Source: Eonycteris spelaea
Lineage: Eukaryota; Chordata; Mammalia; Chiroptera; Pteropodidae
Assembly: GCA_003508835.1 (NCBI GenBank)
Contig: PUFA01000092.1
Span: forward strand, 6,677,501-6,741,500
Direction of reading: 5' to 3'
DNA: 64,000 bases
Shown here: positions 51,111 to 62,285 of the stretch, one piece after another
Position numbering within the stretch: position 1 is the first letter of the stretch
Layout: the number at the start of each line of letters is the position of its first letter
The notes under the pieces: model-generated
The model's database searches: none
What the model saw: the letters and a program-made list of their open reading frames with translations, nothing else
Told to the model about the DNA's origin: nothing
Made by a program: the position numbers and the translations under genes

Positions 51111-52730
51111 TCCTTAAAGGTTTGATTCATTTATTCAAATAAATATTACTGGATACCCACCATGTGACAGATATTTTCTAAGTACTGAGGTTACAGTAAT
51201 AAATTTTTCTTCTCAGTGACTTTACTTTGTTTACTTGATTGTTTATTTGCTTTATCTCTTTCATGTTGGAGGTTTCCTCAAGTATTTGTTGATTGTCAGC
51301 AATCAATTCATATTTAAGTGTAAAGTAATAACATGCCAAAAAGGAGTTTTGGGTGTTAGGTACAAGCCTGTCAAACTGTAAGACGGCTAAATACAAGCTC
51401 ATTTTTTGTTGAATGACCCCTAAGAGTTGTTGTCTGCAAATCTTTTCTCCTGTTGGTACTCCATTATTCTGAGAAAGGGTTCTCAGAACTCCTACCTTGA
51501 GAATATTATCATGTTGATACTTAGGAGTCTTAGAGCTCCACGTACACACTTTGAATCATCCTGCTTCTATCTAGCCCTTCATCTCAGACAGTCTTCCCTG
51601 CTACCTGCTGCCTCCAAATTCTGACCATTCTAGGGTTCCTATGGTGAGTACTGGCTCATTCCTCATCCAAATGATTTTTCTGCAGACACCAAGGCTGCAG
51701 CTCTCCAGACACTTACGAGTGGTCCCCACATGGCTCTCAGCTTGACAGCTTCCAAAGAGAGTTTGCTTACACTTCTTGTTTACATTCACTGTTTTCTCCT
51801 CTCCATTTCTCTTTGTCTCTGCAGATGTAAATCTTTTTTTATTCCCTAACTAATGTTTTGACTGGGCTTCAGTTAAAACTTAACTTGAAATTTTGAAGTT
51901 GTTGCTTAGGAGGCTTGCTTCATTCTCCAAAAATGATATCCTTTACTACTACTCATTCTTCCTTTTATGTTCACTCTGAGCAAGTAACTACTTACAAGAT
52001 TCTGATTTACAAAACAAAAATTACTACCATCTGCCTTCCCTTATGTATAATAGCTTCACTGACATTACAACTTTTAATTAATTATATTAAAACAATTATT
52101 CATCATCCACAAAATTAACACAGCATGTTGTAGCTCTAGATATTTTTAAACTCTATCTTTAGTGATACATTTTAATTATCAGGATTTTCATTATTATATT
52201 TTAAAGTGGTATAACACAGACTTTATAGAAAACATAATTAACATGATTGGGAAAAAGAACAAGGAACAGAGTACAAAACTCAAAATATGTTTTCTTCCAT
52301 TTCAACAGGTTCTCTCCATACTTAGCCCTGAAGCAGAGGGCAGCCAAGAGAAAGCAATTTCTCCATCATCTCTGGCAACCAACTTTTCTAACTGAGAAGT
52401 TATATTAAGAAAAAACCTCCAATCTTCTTTAAGACAGACTCAAGTACAAACTTTATGCTATTCTTTACATCTACAAAGAGGATATGAAACATTAAAAATA
52501 ACCCAACTCCATAATGCTCAAAACTCAACACTATTACTAATAAAGGTCAAATACACAATGTTTTTAGAAATATTGAATGATATATTAGTTGATTTCTATT
52601 TTAAAAAGTATTGATTATACAACATATTAATCATCTATCTTTCATATAGATATTTCCTATAAAAATCTTCTTCTATTGGTTTTTTAACAAAAAGTCAACC
52701 ATTTTGGCTTTTTTATTATGAAATTCTTAC

Positions 52731-52800
52731 CTGATGACATGGTCTCTCCCAGCATTACCTTGCAGCGCTTACAAATTACTTTGGTATTTGCCTTTGGTTT
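52731..52800 (-). CDS. UBE3D: UBE3D internal exon, about residues 200-222
   Basis: This 70-bp exon follows the acceptor TTCTACAG and precedes a strong donor, GTAAGAATT. It encodes 23 codons from KPKANTKV to GETMSS plus one base of the next Glu codon. The core VICKRCKVMLGET contains a CxxC pair. With the CxxC of the upstream exon outside the window it probably forms a small zinc-binding knuckle; this pairing is inferred from spacing and family pattern. The first codon reads AAA (Lys) where the human protein has Glu, immediately after the splice junction. Phase 0 in and phase 1 out agree with both neighbours. The exon is too short to be seen as an open reading frame and was found from sequence similarity and splice sites. 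Confidence 0.94.
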
Positions 52801-53094
52801 CTGTAGAACAGAAAATGTCATTTAAATGTCATTCGACTTTTCTTAAAAGGAATATATAATTTTAACATAGTCTCTAGAGTATATGTTGAACTTTACATTT
52901 TATTTTGCCCTCTGCTAAATACTGGGAATACACTGAGCTTGTGTGCATAATTCACATGCAAAGAGATAATTTTTTCAATTCTAAAGACAGAATAATGAAC
53001 AGATTAATTTGCTAAACCTAGCCACTTCTTGCTGATCTAAAAGTTACCAGATAAAATTTGAACAAGAAGCACCTTATATTTCTAGAAAGCACTT

Positions 53095-53230
53095 CCAAAA
53101 ACCCAATTATTTAGAATTGGCAGATGGTGGGCAACGAAAGCAGAGAGATAGGTGACTTGCCTCAACTCATGTGTCTAGAAAACAAGAAGTAGGACTTGAA
53201 CTCATTATTTGACTTTATCCAGATACTCTC
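53095..53230 (-). mobile_element. MIR fragment
   Basis: 'gataggtgacttgcctcaactcatgtgtctagaaaacaagaagtaggacttgaactc' is the reverse MIR core and head. Confidence 0.65.
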
Positions 53231-53479
53231 AGTTTACAGCCTTACTTATGTAAAAGTAATCTATAAATCATAACCACCCATTAGAAGTTAAAACTATCTA
53301 ACCCATTCACTATAATTTAATTTTTCCATGTAAGACATGCATTATAACAAAAAGATGGATAGTGTCCTGGTACAAATCCCTGAAACACTCTTTATTAAAC
53401 TTCAAAAATCCAAATTCATTATTTGGGATACAGATTAAAATAACTAGCATTCACTTATTTATAAGTAAACAAAAAATGC

Positions 53480-53850
53480 TCTGAGATACAGAGAACAAGG
53501 TGGTTACCAGAGATGGGGCTGGGTGAGGGGTAGGCCAAAAAATGTGAAGGGGGTCAAAAGATACCAAACTTTCAGTTATAAAATAACATAAGTCATAGGG
53601 ATGTGCAATGTACACCATGACAAATTATAGTTAATAATACCATATCGTATATTTAGAGTTGCTAAGAGAGTGCATCTTAAAAGTTCTCATCACAAGGAAA
53701 AAGTATTTAACTATGTTTGCTGATGTTAACTAGACTCATTGTGGTGATCATCTTGCACTATTACAAATATCAAAATCATTATGTTGTACACCTGAAAGTA
53801 ATATAATGTTACATGCCAATTATGTATCAACAAAATTTTTTTTCCTGATT
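53480..53850 (+). mobile_element. L1 3' UTR, sense
   Basis: 'aaggtggttaccagagatggggctggg', 'caatgtacaccatgacaaattatagttaataatacc', 'gttgtacacctgaaagtaatataatgttacatg' match a laurasiatherian-type L1 3' end. Confidence 0.85.
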
Positions 53851-53877
53851 TGTAGTTTGTTGTAAGAGGTTATATTA

Positions 53878-54135
53878 TAAACAATAGCATAGTGATAAAT
53901 AGCCCAGAGTCTGGGGCTGGACTTCCTAAATTTAAATCCCAGCTCTGTTTTCACTAGACTCATGACCTGTGATCTTGGGCAACTTAATTACCATTTTGGT
54001 GTCCTCATCTGTGAAATGTGGTTAAAAGTAGCATTTAACTCATAGAGCTATTTATTAGGATTTAGAAAGGAGTGTTGTAAAGCACTGTCCTGGGCACATG
54101 GTAACTACAAGGTGGATGTTATTTAATAAAATACC
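53878..54135 (+). mobile_element. MIR SINE, near full length
   Basis: Complete MIR order from 'aatagcatagtgataaatagcccagagtctgggg' through 'gatcttgggcaacttaattacc' and 'catctgtgaaatgtgg' to 'ggcacatggtaactacaaggtgg'. Confidence 0.88.
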
Positions 54136-54459
54136 CTTTTGGCACACATCATTCAAGAAATGGGCCAAAAGAAAACATATTTTCACAAAAAGGGACCAAT
54201 TTTTTTTTGCCTTTTACTAGACAGCCACTGTGTATTAAGAATCTAAAACAAATGCATCCATATTAAGACTTTTGTTAAAGTCATACAGTATTTTTCTCAC
54301 TTGGATACATTGCAACATAGCAGAAGTCATAGACAAGTGAGCAGGGAGAAAGTAAGTTCTGTAACTCTGGCTACTTGAGGTCATGGGAAACTACAGAATA
54401 GAGTACTGGTCTAAGTGAGGAAGTACAGTGACTTTCCAGTGTTGGATAATTATATATCT

Positions 54460-54511
54460 TATATATATCTATATATATCTATATATATAGATATATATAT
54501 AGATATATATA
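54460..54511. repeat. Perfect 52-bp AT palindrome
   Basis: The sequence equals its own reverse complement across all 52 bases (TATATATCT units before the centre, AGATATATA units after). It could extrude a cruciform. The next ~80 bp repeat TATC/TATA units and a duplicated block. Confidence 0.97.
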
Positions 54512-54514
54512 TAT

Positions 54515-54592
54515 ATTAATCTAAGGTATAAGTCTATCTATATCTATATCTATATATATATAGATATATATATTAATCTAAGGTATAAGTCT
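54515..54592 (+). repeat. Short duplication in AT tract
   Basis: A 21-bp block beginning ATTAATCTAAGGTATAAG occurs at 54,515 and again at 54,572, offset by 57 bp, with TATCTA repeats between. Confidence 0.95.
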
Positions 54593-54684
54593 TATCAGAT
54601 TAGTATAAGGGAGTACAATTATATTTCCCTTGACATAAATACTTCCTGAAAAACTAAGAAGCACAGTTAAAATGAGTTCCACAG

Positions 54685-54760
54685 AGTGCTGCTGGTAGCT
54701 GATACAGCTGGTATTTGAATCCAGCTTTCTTAGATGTTAAAGCTTATGCTTCTAAGCACT
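54685..54760 (-). mobile_element. MIR fragment
   Basis: 'gtagctgatacagctggtatttgaatccagctttctt' resembles the reverse MIR head. Confidence 0.45.
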
Positions 54761-57700
54761 TATGCTAAGTGTTTTCCAAACCAATTCAAAAGTTACAGAC
54801 ATAGAAACCAAGGCAGGTCCCAATTTGTTGAGGTCCAGGCAAGGTTATAGGAAGAAGACAGCTCAGAAACCAGGTATGCTCTACTGTAAAGTTAAATATT
54901 TTCAGAGTTTCTGCTTTCTTACAGTAAAACTTGCCTGTACGGCTACAAATTGGTATTAAAGACACTTTTTAAAGGATCCTATTTTGCATAAGTCAGACCA
55001 TCCTCATTAAGCTTTACCAAAACAAAGGGCTTTACTGAAAACCAATACAGACTGTTAAAGTAGCATTGCTTGAGAAAAAGGGATTTTTCTATTTGAAACA
55101 GACAATTTTTCATCAGGCACTCTATTAAGTACTTCATTTACTTACAGCACATTTCACTTTGTCTTTCAATGAAGCAGGAAAAGTGGTTTATGTTGCTTTA
55201 TTTTTAAAATAAGATTCTATCATTTGTTCATTCATTTACTATGGTGACATTTGTTAACGAAATCCAGTAAGTTTCAGCTGTACATGATTCTATCTTTGGA
55301 AGACCTGGGTAATCAGGATTTTAAAATCTGAATAATAAAAAGCAAATTACCTCAACCAACCAAATTTGTGAATTTTGATTCAACGAACTGACGGTAGAAT
55401 GTACTTTTAATACAATTGGTAAAATCTGTATATGGCCTGGACTGTATAAAGTAATAATTGCTTATTTTTTTAGGTGTAAAAATGACACTATGGCTAAGTA
55501 AAAATGAAAAACCCATACAAGGTTGAAATGACATAATGTCTGGGATTTGTTTTAAAGTGCCTCGGGAAAAAAAATAACAAAAGGGACAGATAAAGCACAC
55601 TTTATGAATCATGAAGTTCATAGTTCTATTCTTTTTTATATCTGTGGGTATTGACAAAGTCCAACACATTATTCTAAGAAAATAAAAAAGACACCTATGG
55701 ATTTAACAAAATTAATTACCCAAATCAATAAATTAGTGCTAAGGTAAAAATGGTTGTCATACTCTCTAGCTATAATATAATTAAAGTTAAATTTCAATTG
55801 TTCTTTAAAAAATGTGATGAAGTCATAAGCATGGCTATACTTTCTAAGTCTAGAATAACCTTGTGAATCTTATATAAGGTAGAGGTGCCATCTTTACCAC
55901 CTATTATAAGATGCAAAGTTTTTATTATGTTGATAGACACAAAAAAATAACGTAAGAGGTAACAAAGGCAAAAACAAGGAAATATTCAACAGATATCTTT
56001 AGAAAACAAAGGCATATACTATTGACTCATTAAGAGGCACAGATAACAAACTGTATACTTGAAGAGAATACTGAAAAAAGGAAATAAGTTTTAGACTTTA
56101 TGTTTGCTCATTTTAAAATCAGATCTTTTAAATTATCATAGCACTTAATTCTGTTTAAAGAGAAACTGGTTTGTAATGCATTTTTCTTGACCTATGCTTA
56201 AAAGAAAGAATAAATTAAGTTCTGCAATGAAGCAGTCTAACAGTGTGGGAATTCTACAGAGTAAACATCAAAGAAAGACATTGTTGTGGACTAATTAAAT
56301 CAATATATCTGAGAGATGGCACTGCTGCTCAGAGAGGTGGATTAGCCTCCTGTCCTCATTTTTATTTTCCTCTGTGTTGTTTCACTTTCTAAGGACTCTT
56401 GATATTGTCTGGCCAAAAAAATGTTTCCCAAGAGATACCATTAGGATGCTGTGTCACCATGTGACATTTCAAAACCATGCTAGATGGCGAGATTGGGTGA
56501 TATGAGAAATAGGTTTTCAATAGCACAGAGCAGCTTTGTTCCCACAGGAGCCTTGAGAGCACTGTTTAAGCAGTCCCTCCAAATTTATGTTACTATTTTG
56601 GTCACAGGCATACTCTTTCAACTGTTGCAATAAGCAATTAAAGTGAAACTTCCATCTAGACTAACTTGAAAACAATCTTGTCAACAGCAGCTTGTCATGC
56701 TAGTAATTTCCCAGTCTCCCTGATACTAAAAACCGTAGTGTCTGAATATAATAACACATAGGACAGTTGTTCACAATTAAGAGAAATTCTTATAAATGGC
56801 ATCCTATAACTGATACATATGTGAGGAATATATTTTGATATAGAGTGCAGTTTATCTAAAAATGGAAACTCATGGTTTCTCTTAAATTTTCTCTACTCCT
56901 TTTCTACTCACACTCTCCAAATTATTTTTTTTAAATTTATAACTTAATCATAATAAATTAAACCACATAAAGCAGTAAAATATTATGTGTACAGTATATA
57001 GAGAAATATGTAGTATATAAATTTAGATTAAAATATAATTTTAATATAACCATATTAAATTATAACAGATTTATATTAACTTACCACTTAATTTTTAAAA
57101 TTACAGAAGACTAAAGCACTGTAATTTAAAATGAACGAGGTAAAGAGATTGGTGTTTATGGTGACAGATGAGGCATATAAATAATTATAACAACCTCTAT
57201 ATTTGATGAATTTCCTTAATCTCCCTGAAAATAGAAAATAGTTCTATAAACTAACTTATAACCAAAGAGCTGCCCAACTGCTGCATATTTCCTGAAGTGT
57301 CTCGGTTCTCATTATAAAAATTAAATGAGTTCTAAATGAAATTTAACACACATTACTTCTGTTCCTATCAATAATCAGATGTTAAAATGAAAATCCTCTG
57401 GCAACGATTTTACTTTTTAAATCACATCTGTACTGACTTGCCATCAAGAGAATGACTTCTCACCAGGTCCAAGTCAATGCCATTGACTTTTTTTAAAATA
57501 AGGTAAACCACTTGTTCTCTGCAGGAAGAGGAAACTGCTTCTCCCTAAAGCAGCTTTTACAACAAGAGCCACCTGACCTCACATTGTCAACCACCAACAG
57601 AGAGCCTATAGCTCTAGTTTCATGTTCACGCTTGGGCTCCTCCATTTCCTCTTTTTCCTAGTTGGCATCTGCTTTTATGACATAAGCGAAGTCTAGACTA

Positions 57701-58089
57701 TGGACAGACAGAGGAAAATACCTAGGTCTAACTCTAACTGTAATTTGAATTTAAATCAGACTATGAGGATAAAATGTGCATTGATTATGAAATATTGACA
57801 ACAAGAAAGTAGGGCGTTTGGGTTTGTAAGATGGCAACATTCCCAGTTCTATGCATGAAGAAGTAAGTCCTCTTCCCCTTCTTCCTCCACCCCTGTGGGC
57901 TGTTTTGCTTTAAGGCCGTATGCTCTTCCTATGTCAATAGAGCAGAGCTGGAGAAAAGAGGCAATTGAAAATAATGGATTTTGTTTTTTAGAACAGTCTG
58001 TGTAACAGGCCCTGAATGAAGAAAAGATTGGCAAAACTAGTTTCTAAGCCAACCTTTGAATTAGCATTTATTCTAAAAAGATATTTTAC

Positions 58090-58321
58090 CAATTTAAAAT
58101 GGTTCTCAGAAGAAAGATGGTGCGTCACCACTGGAACTAGTTCAGGTCTTGGCTGCTGCAAATCACTTCTTAAATTCACCAGGTAGAAAGAGTCTCCAAT
58201 AAAACAGTCATTCTCTCGTGGATGAAGTGGCTTATTTGCAAAGGGGTCCGGGTGACAACACCATTCTCCCACTAGAGTTCCCCAGTTGTCACTCGGCAGT
58301 GGAAGCACCCTGAGGAGCTTC
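58090..58321 (-). CDS. UBE3D: UBE3D internal exon, about residues 122-199
   Basis: The acceptor ends in ACTAG at 58322 and the donor GTAAAA begins at 58089. The exon opens with one base that finishes an Arg codon, followed by 77 codons from KLLRVLPLPSDNWG to SENHFKL. It ends in phase 0. It carries the LPLPS...WCCHPDP segment with two adjacent cysteines (about Cys143 and Cys144) and the conserved PFANKPLHPRENDCFIGDSF stretch. In human UBE3D this region is described as a BRAT1-like motif needed to block CPSF3; I recall that from the literature and it is not derived here. The C-terminal part (about residues 170-199) is the most diverged from human, which suggests a loosely constrained linker. 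The preceding exon, which should carry the first CxxC pair (CQSC in human), is not in the window. The frame stays open into the intron to 57988, which I treat as read-through. Confidence 0.95.
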
Positions 58322-58449
58322 CTAGTGGAAAGAAGAAAAACTATTTTTTACAGAACGAAATGGAAATGTAGCATTTTCTTAATTAAATCAGCATGAAAGA
58401 TTAGAGAAACATATTAATGACATTGCTTGCTGCATTTACTTCCTCCCAG

Positions 58450-59900
58450 ATTACAAAGGTAATATATACTCACTACAGACAATTTTGAAAATGCAGACAG
58501 CTACAAAGAAAACAAACACCCATCTTTTCCTTATTACCCAAGGACAAGTAACTACTTTGTACATGAAGGTAAATTTCTTTGCCATCCTTTCAAGAAACAA
58601 AGTTGTACATATGCATACAAAGTCTGGGATCAGACTTTAATTATATTATTCTTAATGACTCCATTCTACTACAGAGGAATACCAAAACTTTTTAGATCAT
58701 TCCCTCATTGTTAGATATTTAGGTTTTCAGTTTTTCATTATCAACAACCCTGTGATGAACATTCTTATTAGAAAACTTGTGTTCATATCTGATTATTTCC
58801 TTGGGAAAAAATCTTATGAGATTACAAGCACAAATGATATACATATGTTTAAACCCAATACCTGTATTGGTAAACTGCTTTCCAGAAAGGCTATACAAAT
58901 CTATAATTCTTCCACCTACCTTCTTAAAAATTTAATACTATATATTTTTTTCATGTATGGATGAAAATGTTTCCAATACAGCTTTAATTGGAAATTCTTT
59001 AATTACTGGTGTGATTGAACAGACATATATTTAATGATCACTGTGTTTCTTCCATGAATTGTGATTAATGATTACTTTCCAAAGAGGTATTATTATGTTA
59101 TTAATTTATAAAAACATATTCTATAGTAAAGATATTAGTCCTTTGTCTATCATCTGTGGCAAATACTTTTTTCATTGTTATTGTTTTTTAATTTGGTTCA
59201 TAAATCTTAAACTTCGAATTACCTAACCCATTTCTTTGTGATTTCCTTCACTACTATTTTTATAAATTTTTTGCTTTGGAGTAATTTTAGATTTACAGGA
59301 AAGTTACAAAAACAGTACAGATAGTTCTTATATACAGTTAACCTAGCTTCCTCTAATGTTTACATCTTATGTAACTATGGAAGATTTGTCAAAACTACAG
59401 ACTTTATCTGGATTCCCTAGTTTTTCTACTAACGTCCTGTTCCAGGATCCAATTCATGATAACATACTGCATTTAGTCACATGTTTCCCTAGTGTCCTCT
59501 AGTCTGTGGCAATTTCTCAGTCATTCTTTATTTTTAAAGACCTTGAGATTTTTGAAGAATACTGGTCAGTTGCTTTGCAAAATGTACCTCAGTTTGAGTT
59601 TGTCTGATATTTTCCTTAAGATTAGACTGGGCTTATGGGTTTGGGGAAAGACTACCACAGAGGTGAGTGCTCTTCTCATCACATCATATTGGAGGTTACA
59701 CCTTATCGGTATGACTTATCCTGGTGATGTTAACTTTGATCACTTGGTTAAGATGATACCTGCTAGGTTTCCCTACTAGTAGAGCTACTATCTCTCCCTT
59801 TGCATACTCTATTCCTTGGAAATGAGTCATTAAGCCCAGGCCACACTCAAGGGGAGAGAAATTAAGCTCCGCTCTGCCATTCTTTTTTATACTTAGAACA
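58450..59900 (-). mobile_element. Old L1 (two adjoining parts), minus orientation
   Basis: 58,450-59,240 is reverse ORF2/3' end ('tattatcaacaaccctgtgatgaacattctt', 'agtcctttgtctatcatctgtggcaaatac'). 59,250-59,900 is reverse L1ME 3' UTR ('gatttacaggaaagttacaaaaacagtac', 'gtgctcttctcatcacatcatat', 'cctggtgatgttaactttgatcacttggtta'). May be one element or two. Confidence 0.7.
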
Positions 59901-60379
59901 TTCTTATAATTAAGTAGTCCCTTATATTTCCTAACGGTTTTCTTTTTATGGTTTCATTTTTCTTTTCTAGACAACAATAGACACCTGAGACTTTACCAGG
60001 AGGGAAGCCAAACATGGTTCACCTCCATTCTACTCTAAATTAGGAAGATCAATCTAAGGGGAGAAGAAATAAGAGCAGGAAAATGAGGACATTTCAAAAT
60101 AATTTATCCTGAGAAAAACTGAGACCAGAAATATGCTCATGGTCTTTCTAATGTCCATGAGCATTGTGAATGCTTAAAGCATCCTGAATACTTGCCTATT
60201 TCCACTCTTATCCCTGGAACCATGTGCTTACTAAGTCAACTGTGTTTGATCACAGACCTGTTTATGACATTTGTGTATGTGACATTAGTCACATAATTTA
60301 ATTAAATGGTAGGCAAACCATGGAAATATGAGTTACTATTCCTCTGAAAACTAAAGCTTTCAGACTAGGTGAAAGCCAG

Positions 60380-60383
<4 letters not shown>

Positions 60384-60410
<27 letters not shown>
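60384..60410 (+). repeat. (A)27 run
   Basis: Uninterrupted adenines; the sequence upstream did not match a retroelement I know, so its origin is unclear. Confidence 0.98.
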
Positions 60411-60949
60411 TCACTGGTGGGATGTGGGAGCTACAACTATAGAACAGTGGGGAGAAGAATAAAAGTCACAATCTAGAAGAATTCTGCAATCAGATTGCTG
60501 CAATGGTCTTTAACTACTCATTCCACCTTAAAGAAACCGAACTGAAAATTGTGAATGATGAATTTTGGATGGCTTAAGTGAAAAAAGCTATACAACAGTG
60601 GAGTCATAGTCAACAGAAAGATATTGATTACATAATAAATTACTGGTAAATTCACATATATTTGCATGTTTTAAATAAAATGTTTAAGATGTTAATTTAC
60701 CATTTTTTAATGATTCTCCCATATTAACCCTTTCTTTCATTCGTCAATCAACTATGAGTCTCATAAAAAGGGCAATTGCATTATGGAAGGCACTTAATTT
60801 ATAACTCCAGAGGACAGGTAAGAACAAGAAAGGCTGATTTTAGTTTAATAGAAGAACTTTCCCTTTCAAATTAGGAAATGCTGCACCACTAGCATTATTC
60901 AAGCTTCTGAGCCTGTTAAAAATATTAAGTAATCTTTCAACATAGTTTC

Positions 60950-61505
60950 TAAAAGTCTATGAAATCAGGCATTATGCTGACACCAAATATTAATATACTG
61001 TCTCTTTTCTCAAGGTACTCATGTTCTAGAAGATATAAATGTATAAACAAATACTAAAACCATAGATGTAATAAATGCGCATAACACAGTAGTGGTTCTA
61101 AATTCCTGTGGGGTGGAGGAGGAGACAGTTCAGATATTTTTGAAAATTTGATGAAAGCTTTATAGCTCCTTTCTTCAAATATACATTCTCACGTGCACGT
61201 AAAATTGGCAGATTACTTTAGAGGATTCATGGATTCGCAAAACCAATCCATGAATTCAGGGCAACGTAAAAGTGCTAGGAGAGTAGAGTATACATGGACT
61301 TCAGAGAAGAAATAACATCTGAGCTGACCTTTGAAGGATAAATAGTAGTTCTCTAGGCAATGGATGGAATTAAAGGCATCAAGGGTGGAGGAAACAAAAT
61401 GAAGAAGGCACCGTATCTGTTTAACTTAACGCTGTATTCCTAGTGTCTGACACAGTGCTTGACTCGTAGTGTAAGTCCTTAAATATTTGTTAAAGGAATG
61501 AACAA
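60950..61505 (+). repeat. Ancient interspersed repeat with L2-like 3' end
   Basis: 'ctgagctgacctttgaaggataaatagtag' resembles the old repeat also suspected at 2,770. 61,385-61,505 ends like L2 ('tgtctgacacagtgcttgactcg...aaatatttgttaaaggaatgaa'). Confidence 0.45.
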
Positions 61506-61529
61506 GTATATTTTGATAATTTTAACATG

Positions 61530-62070
61530 CAAGGCCCCTGGCTGGGTCTGCTGCATACTGGGATGAAAAGGTTAACAAACCTTTTTTCTTGCTGCCTGAG
61601 AACCTGACCTTTGGTTTACCCACCTAGCTCTGTTACCCTGGGAACCAAGTAGATGTAGGCATCAATTATATTGCTAGACAATGCTGCTTATGGTAAAAAG
61701 GATCCCTGATTGGCAAATGGTATCTGGACTGAGTAGAAGTATAAATGAACTGTAAACATCTCATGAGGGTGCCATGCTTTGGACTTCCCTGAATGCAGTC
61801 CTTCGTGGAGACTGCCAAAGAATTGTTTCAAGAGATACTTGCTGTTAGGGCCTGAGGCTTCTTCTCAGGGTATCTCTTGCATCTGCCTGATGTGGATCTT
61901 GCGTTTTATACCTGGAACCACGTCGTATGGGAAGACAAGAGTCCCCAAACGGTTATATGAGATGTCACTTGTTTGAACTGCTGCAAGACCCCTGCTGAGA
62001 GGAATGCCTGATGTTGACCTGCTGGCAAGAAATGTGGCCTGTGGTAGTGTTGTGAGTCTGTTTAGTCAAA
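61530..62070 (+). mobile_element. Possible solo LTR of an endogenous retrovirus
   Basis: Non-coding, GC-richer than its surroundings. It has an inverted CCAAT box (ATTGG, 61,709-61,713) about 27 bp before a TATAAAT (61,740-61,746), preceded by 'accctgggaaccaagtag' typical of LTR U3 ends that I recall. It appears to start near TG and end near CA, but I could not confirm a target duplication, and no AATAAA signal was seen. No retroviral gene adjoins it. Confidence 0.35.
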
Positions 62071-62094
62071 CTTAAGAGCTCTGTGGGGCACTGC

Positions 62095-62285
62095 ACACAC
62101 CTTTTCCATTTAATGCTTACTAAAACTTTGTGAGATAAGAATTTCCATTCCCCTTAAACAGAGGAGGAAAGGTAGGCTCAGAAATGTTAAATAATCTGTA
62201 CAAGTTCACACAGCCAGAAGTGATCAATGAGGGCAGGATCTAAACCCAGGTCTTCCTGGCTTCAAAGCCAAACTCTTTCCCTTGG
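62095..62285 (-). mobile_element. MIR SINE
   Basis: Reverse MIR: 'taatgcttactaaaactttgtgagataagaatttcc', 'aggctcagaaatgttaaataatctg', 'cacacagccagaagtg', 'aacccaggtcttcctgg'. Confidence 0.85.

Larger units (their letters stand above)
45029..52730 (-). other. UBE3D: UBE3D 7.7-kb intron: content
   Basis: Mostly degraded L1-derived DNA: a plus-oriented piece at 45,630-46,040 and minus-oriented pieces at 46,065-46,345, 46,870-48,350, 48,440-49,640 and 50,640-51,110. A tRNA-derived SINE lies inside the third. 51,120-52,700 shows nothing I can assign. Confidence 0.5.
52801..58089 (-). other. UBE3D: UBE3D 5.3-kb intron: content
   Basis: Holds MIRs (53,095-53,230; 53,878-54,135; 54,685-54,760), a plus-oriented L1 3' end (53,480-53,850), an AT palindrome (54,460-54,511) and a weak minus-oriented L1 tail (55,225-55,295). 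55,300-58,080 is AT-rich with no repeat or gene I can name. Confidence 0.5.
6112..58321 (-). other. UBE3D: UBE3D gene, partial (six internal coding exons)
   Basis: Six minus-strand exons spread over 52 kb join into one open frame of 784 coding bases (about 261 codons). Their translation closely matches human UBE3D as I remember it. UBE3D (also UBE2CBP, H10BH) is a HECT-like E3 ubiquitin ligase that binds the E2 enzyme UBE2C and cyclin B. It is also reported to inhibit the 3'-processing endonuclease CPSF3. Exon sizes in transcription order are 232, 70, 70, 109, 164 and 139 bp. Intron sizes are about 5.3, 7.7, 0.9, 2.9 and 34.6 kb. Every border is AG/GT and each split codon completes correctly. 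Counting back from the human C-terminus, the exons cover about residues 122-383 of 389. The promoter and the exons for residues 1-121 lie beyond 64,000. The short terminal exon was not found. I see no frameshift or internal stop. Confidence 0.95.

Noticed and set aside
57988..58089. Extended C-terminal frame after the 58,321 exon
   Set aside because: The donor GTAAAA at 58,089 joins in frame to the next conserved exon, so the extension is intron read-through.
61779..61976. A 65-codon plus-strand frame
   Set aside because: It lies in the LTR-like block and matches no retroviral or host protein that I recognise.
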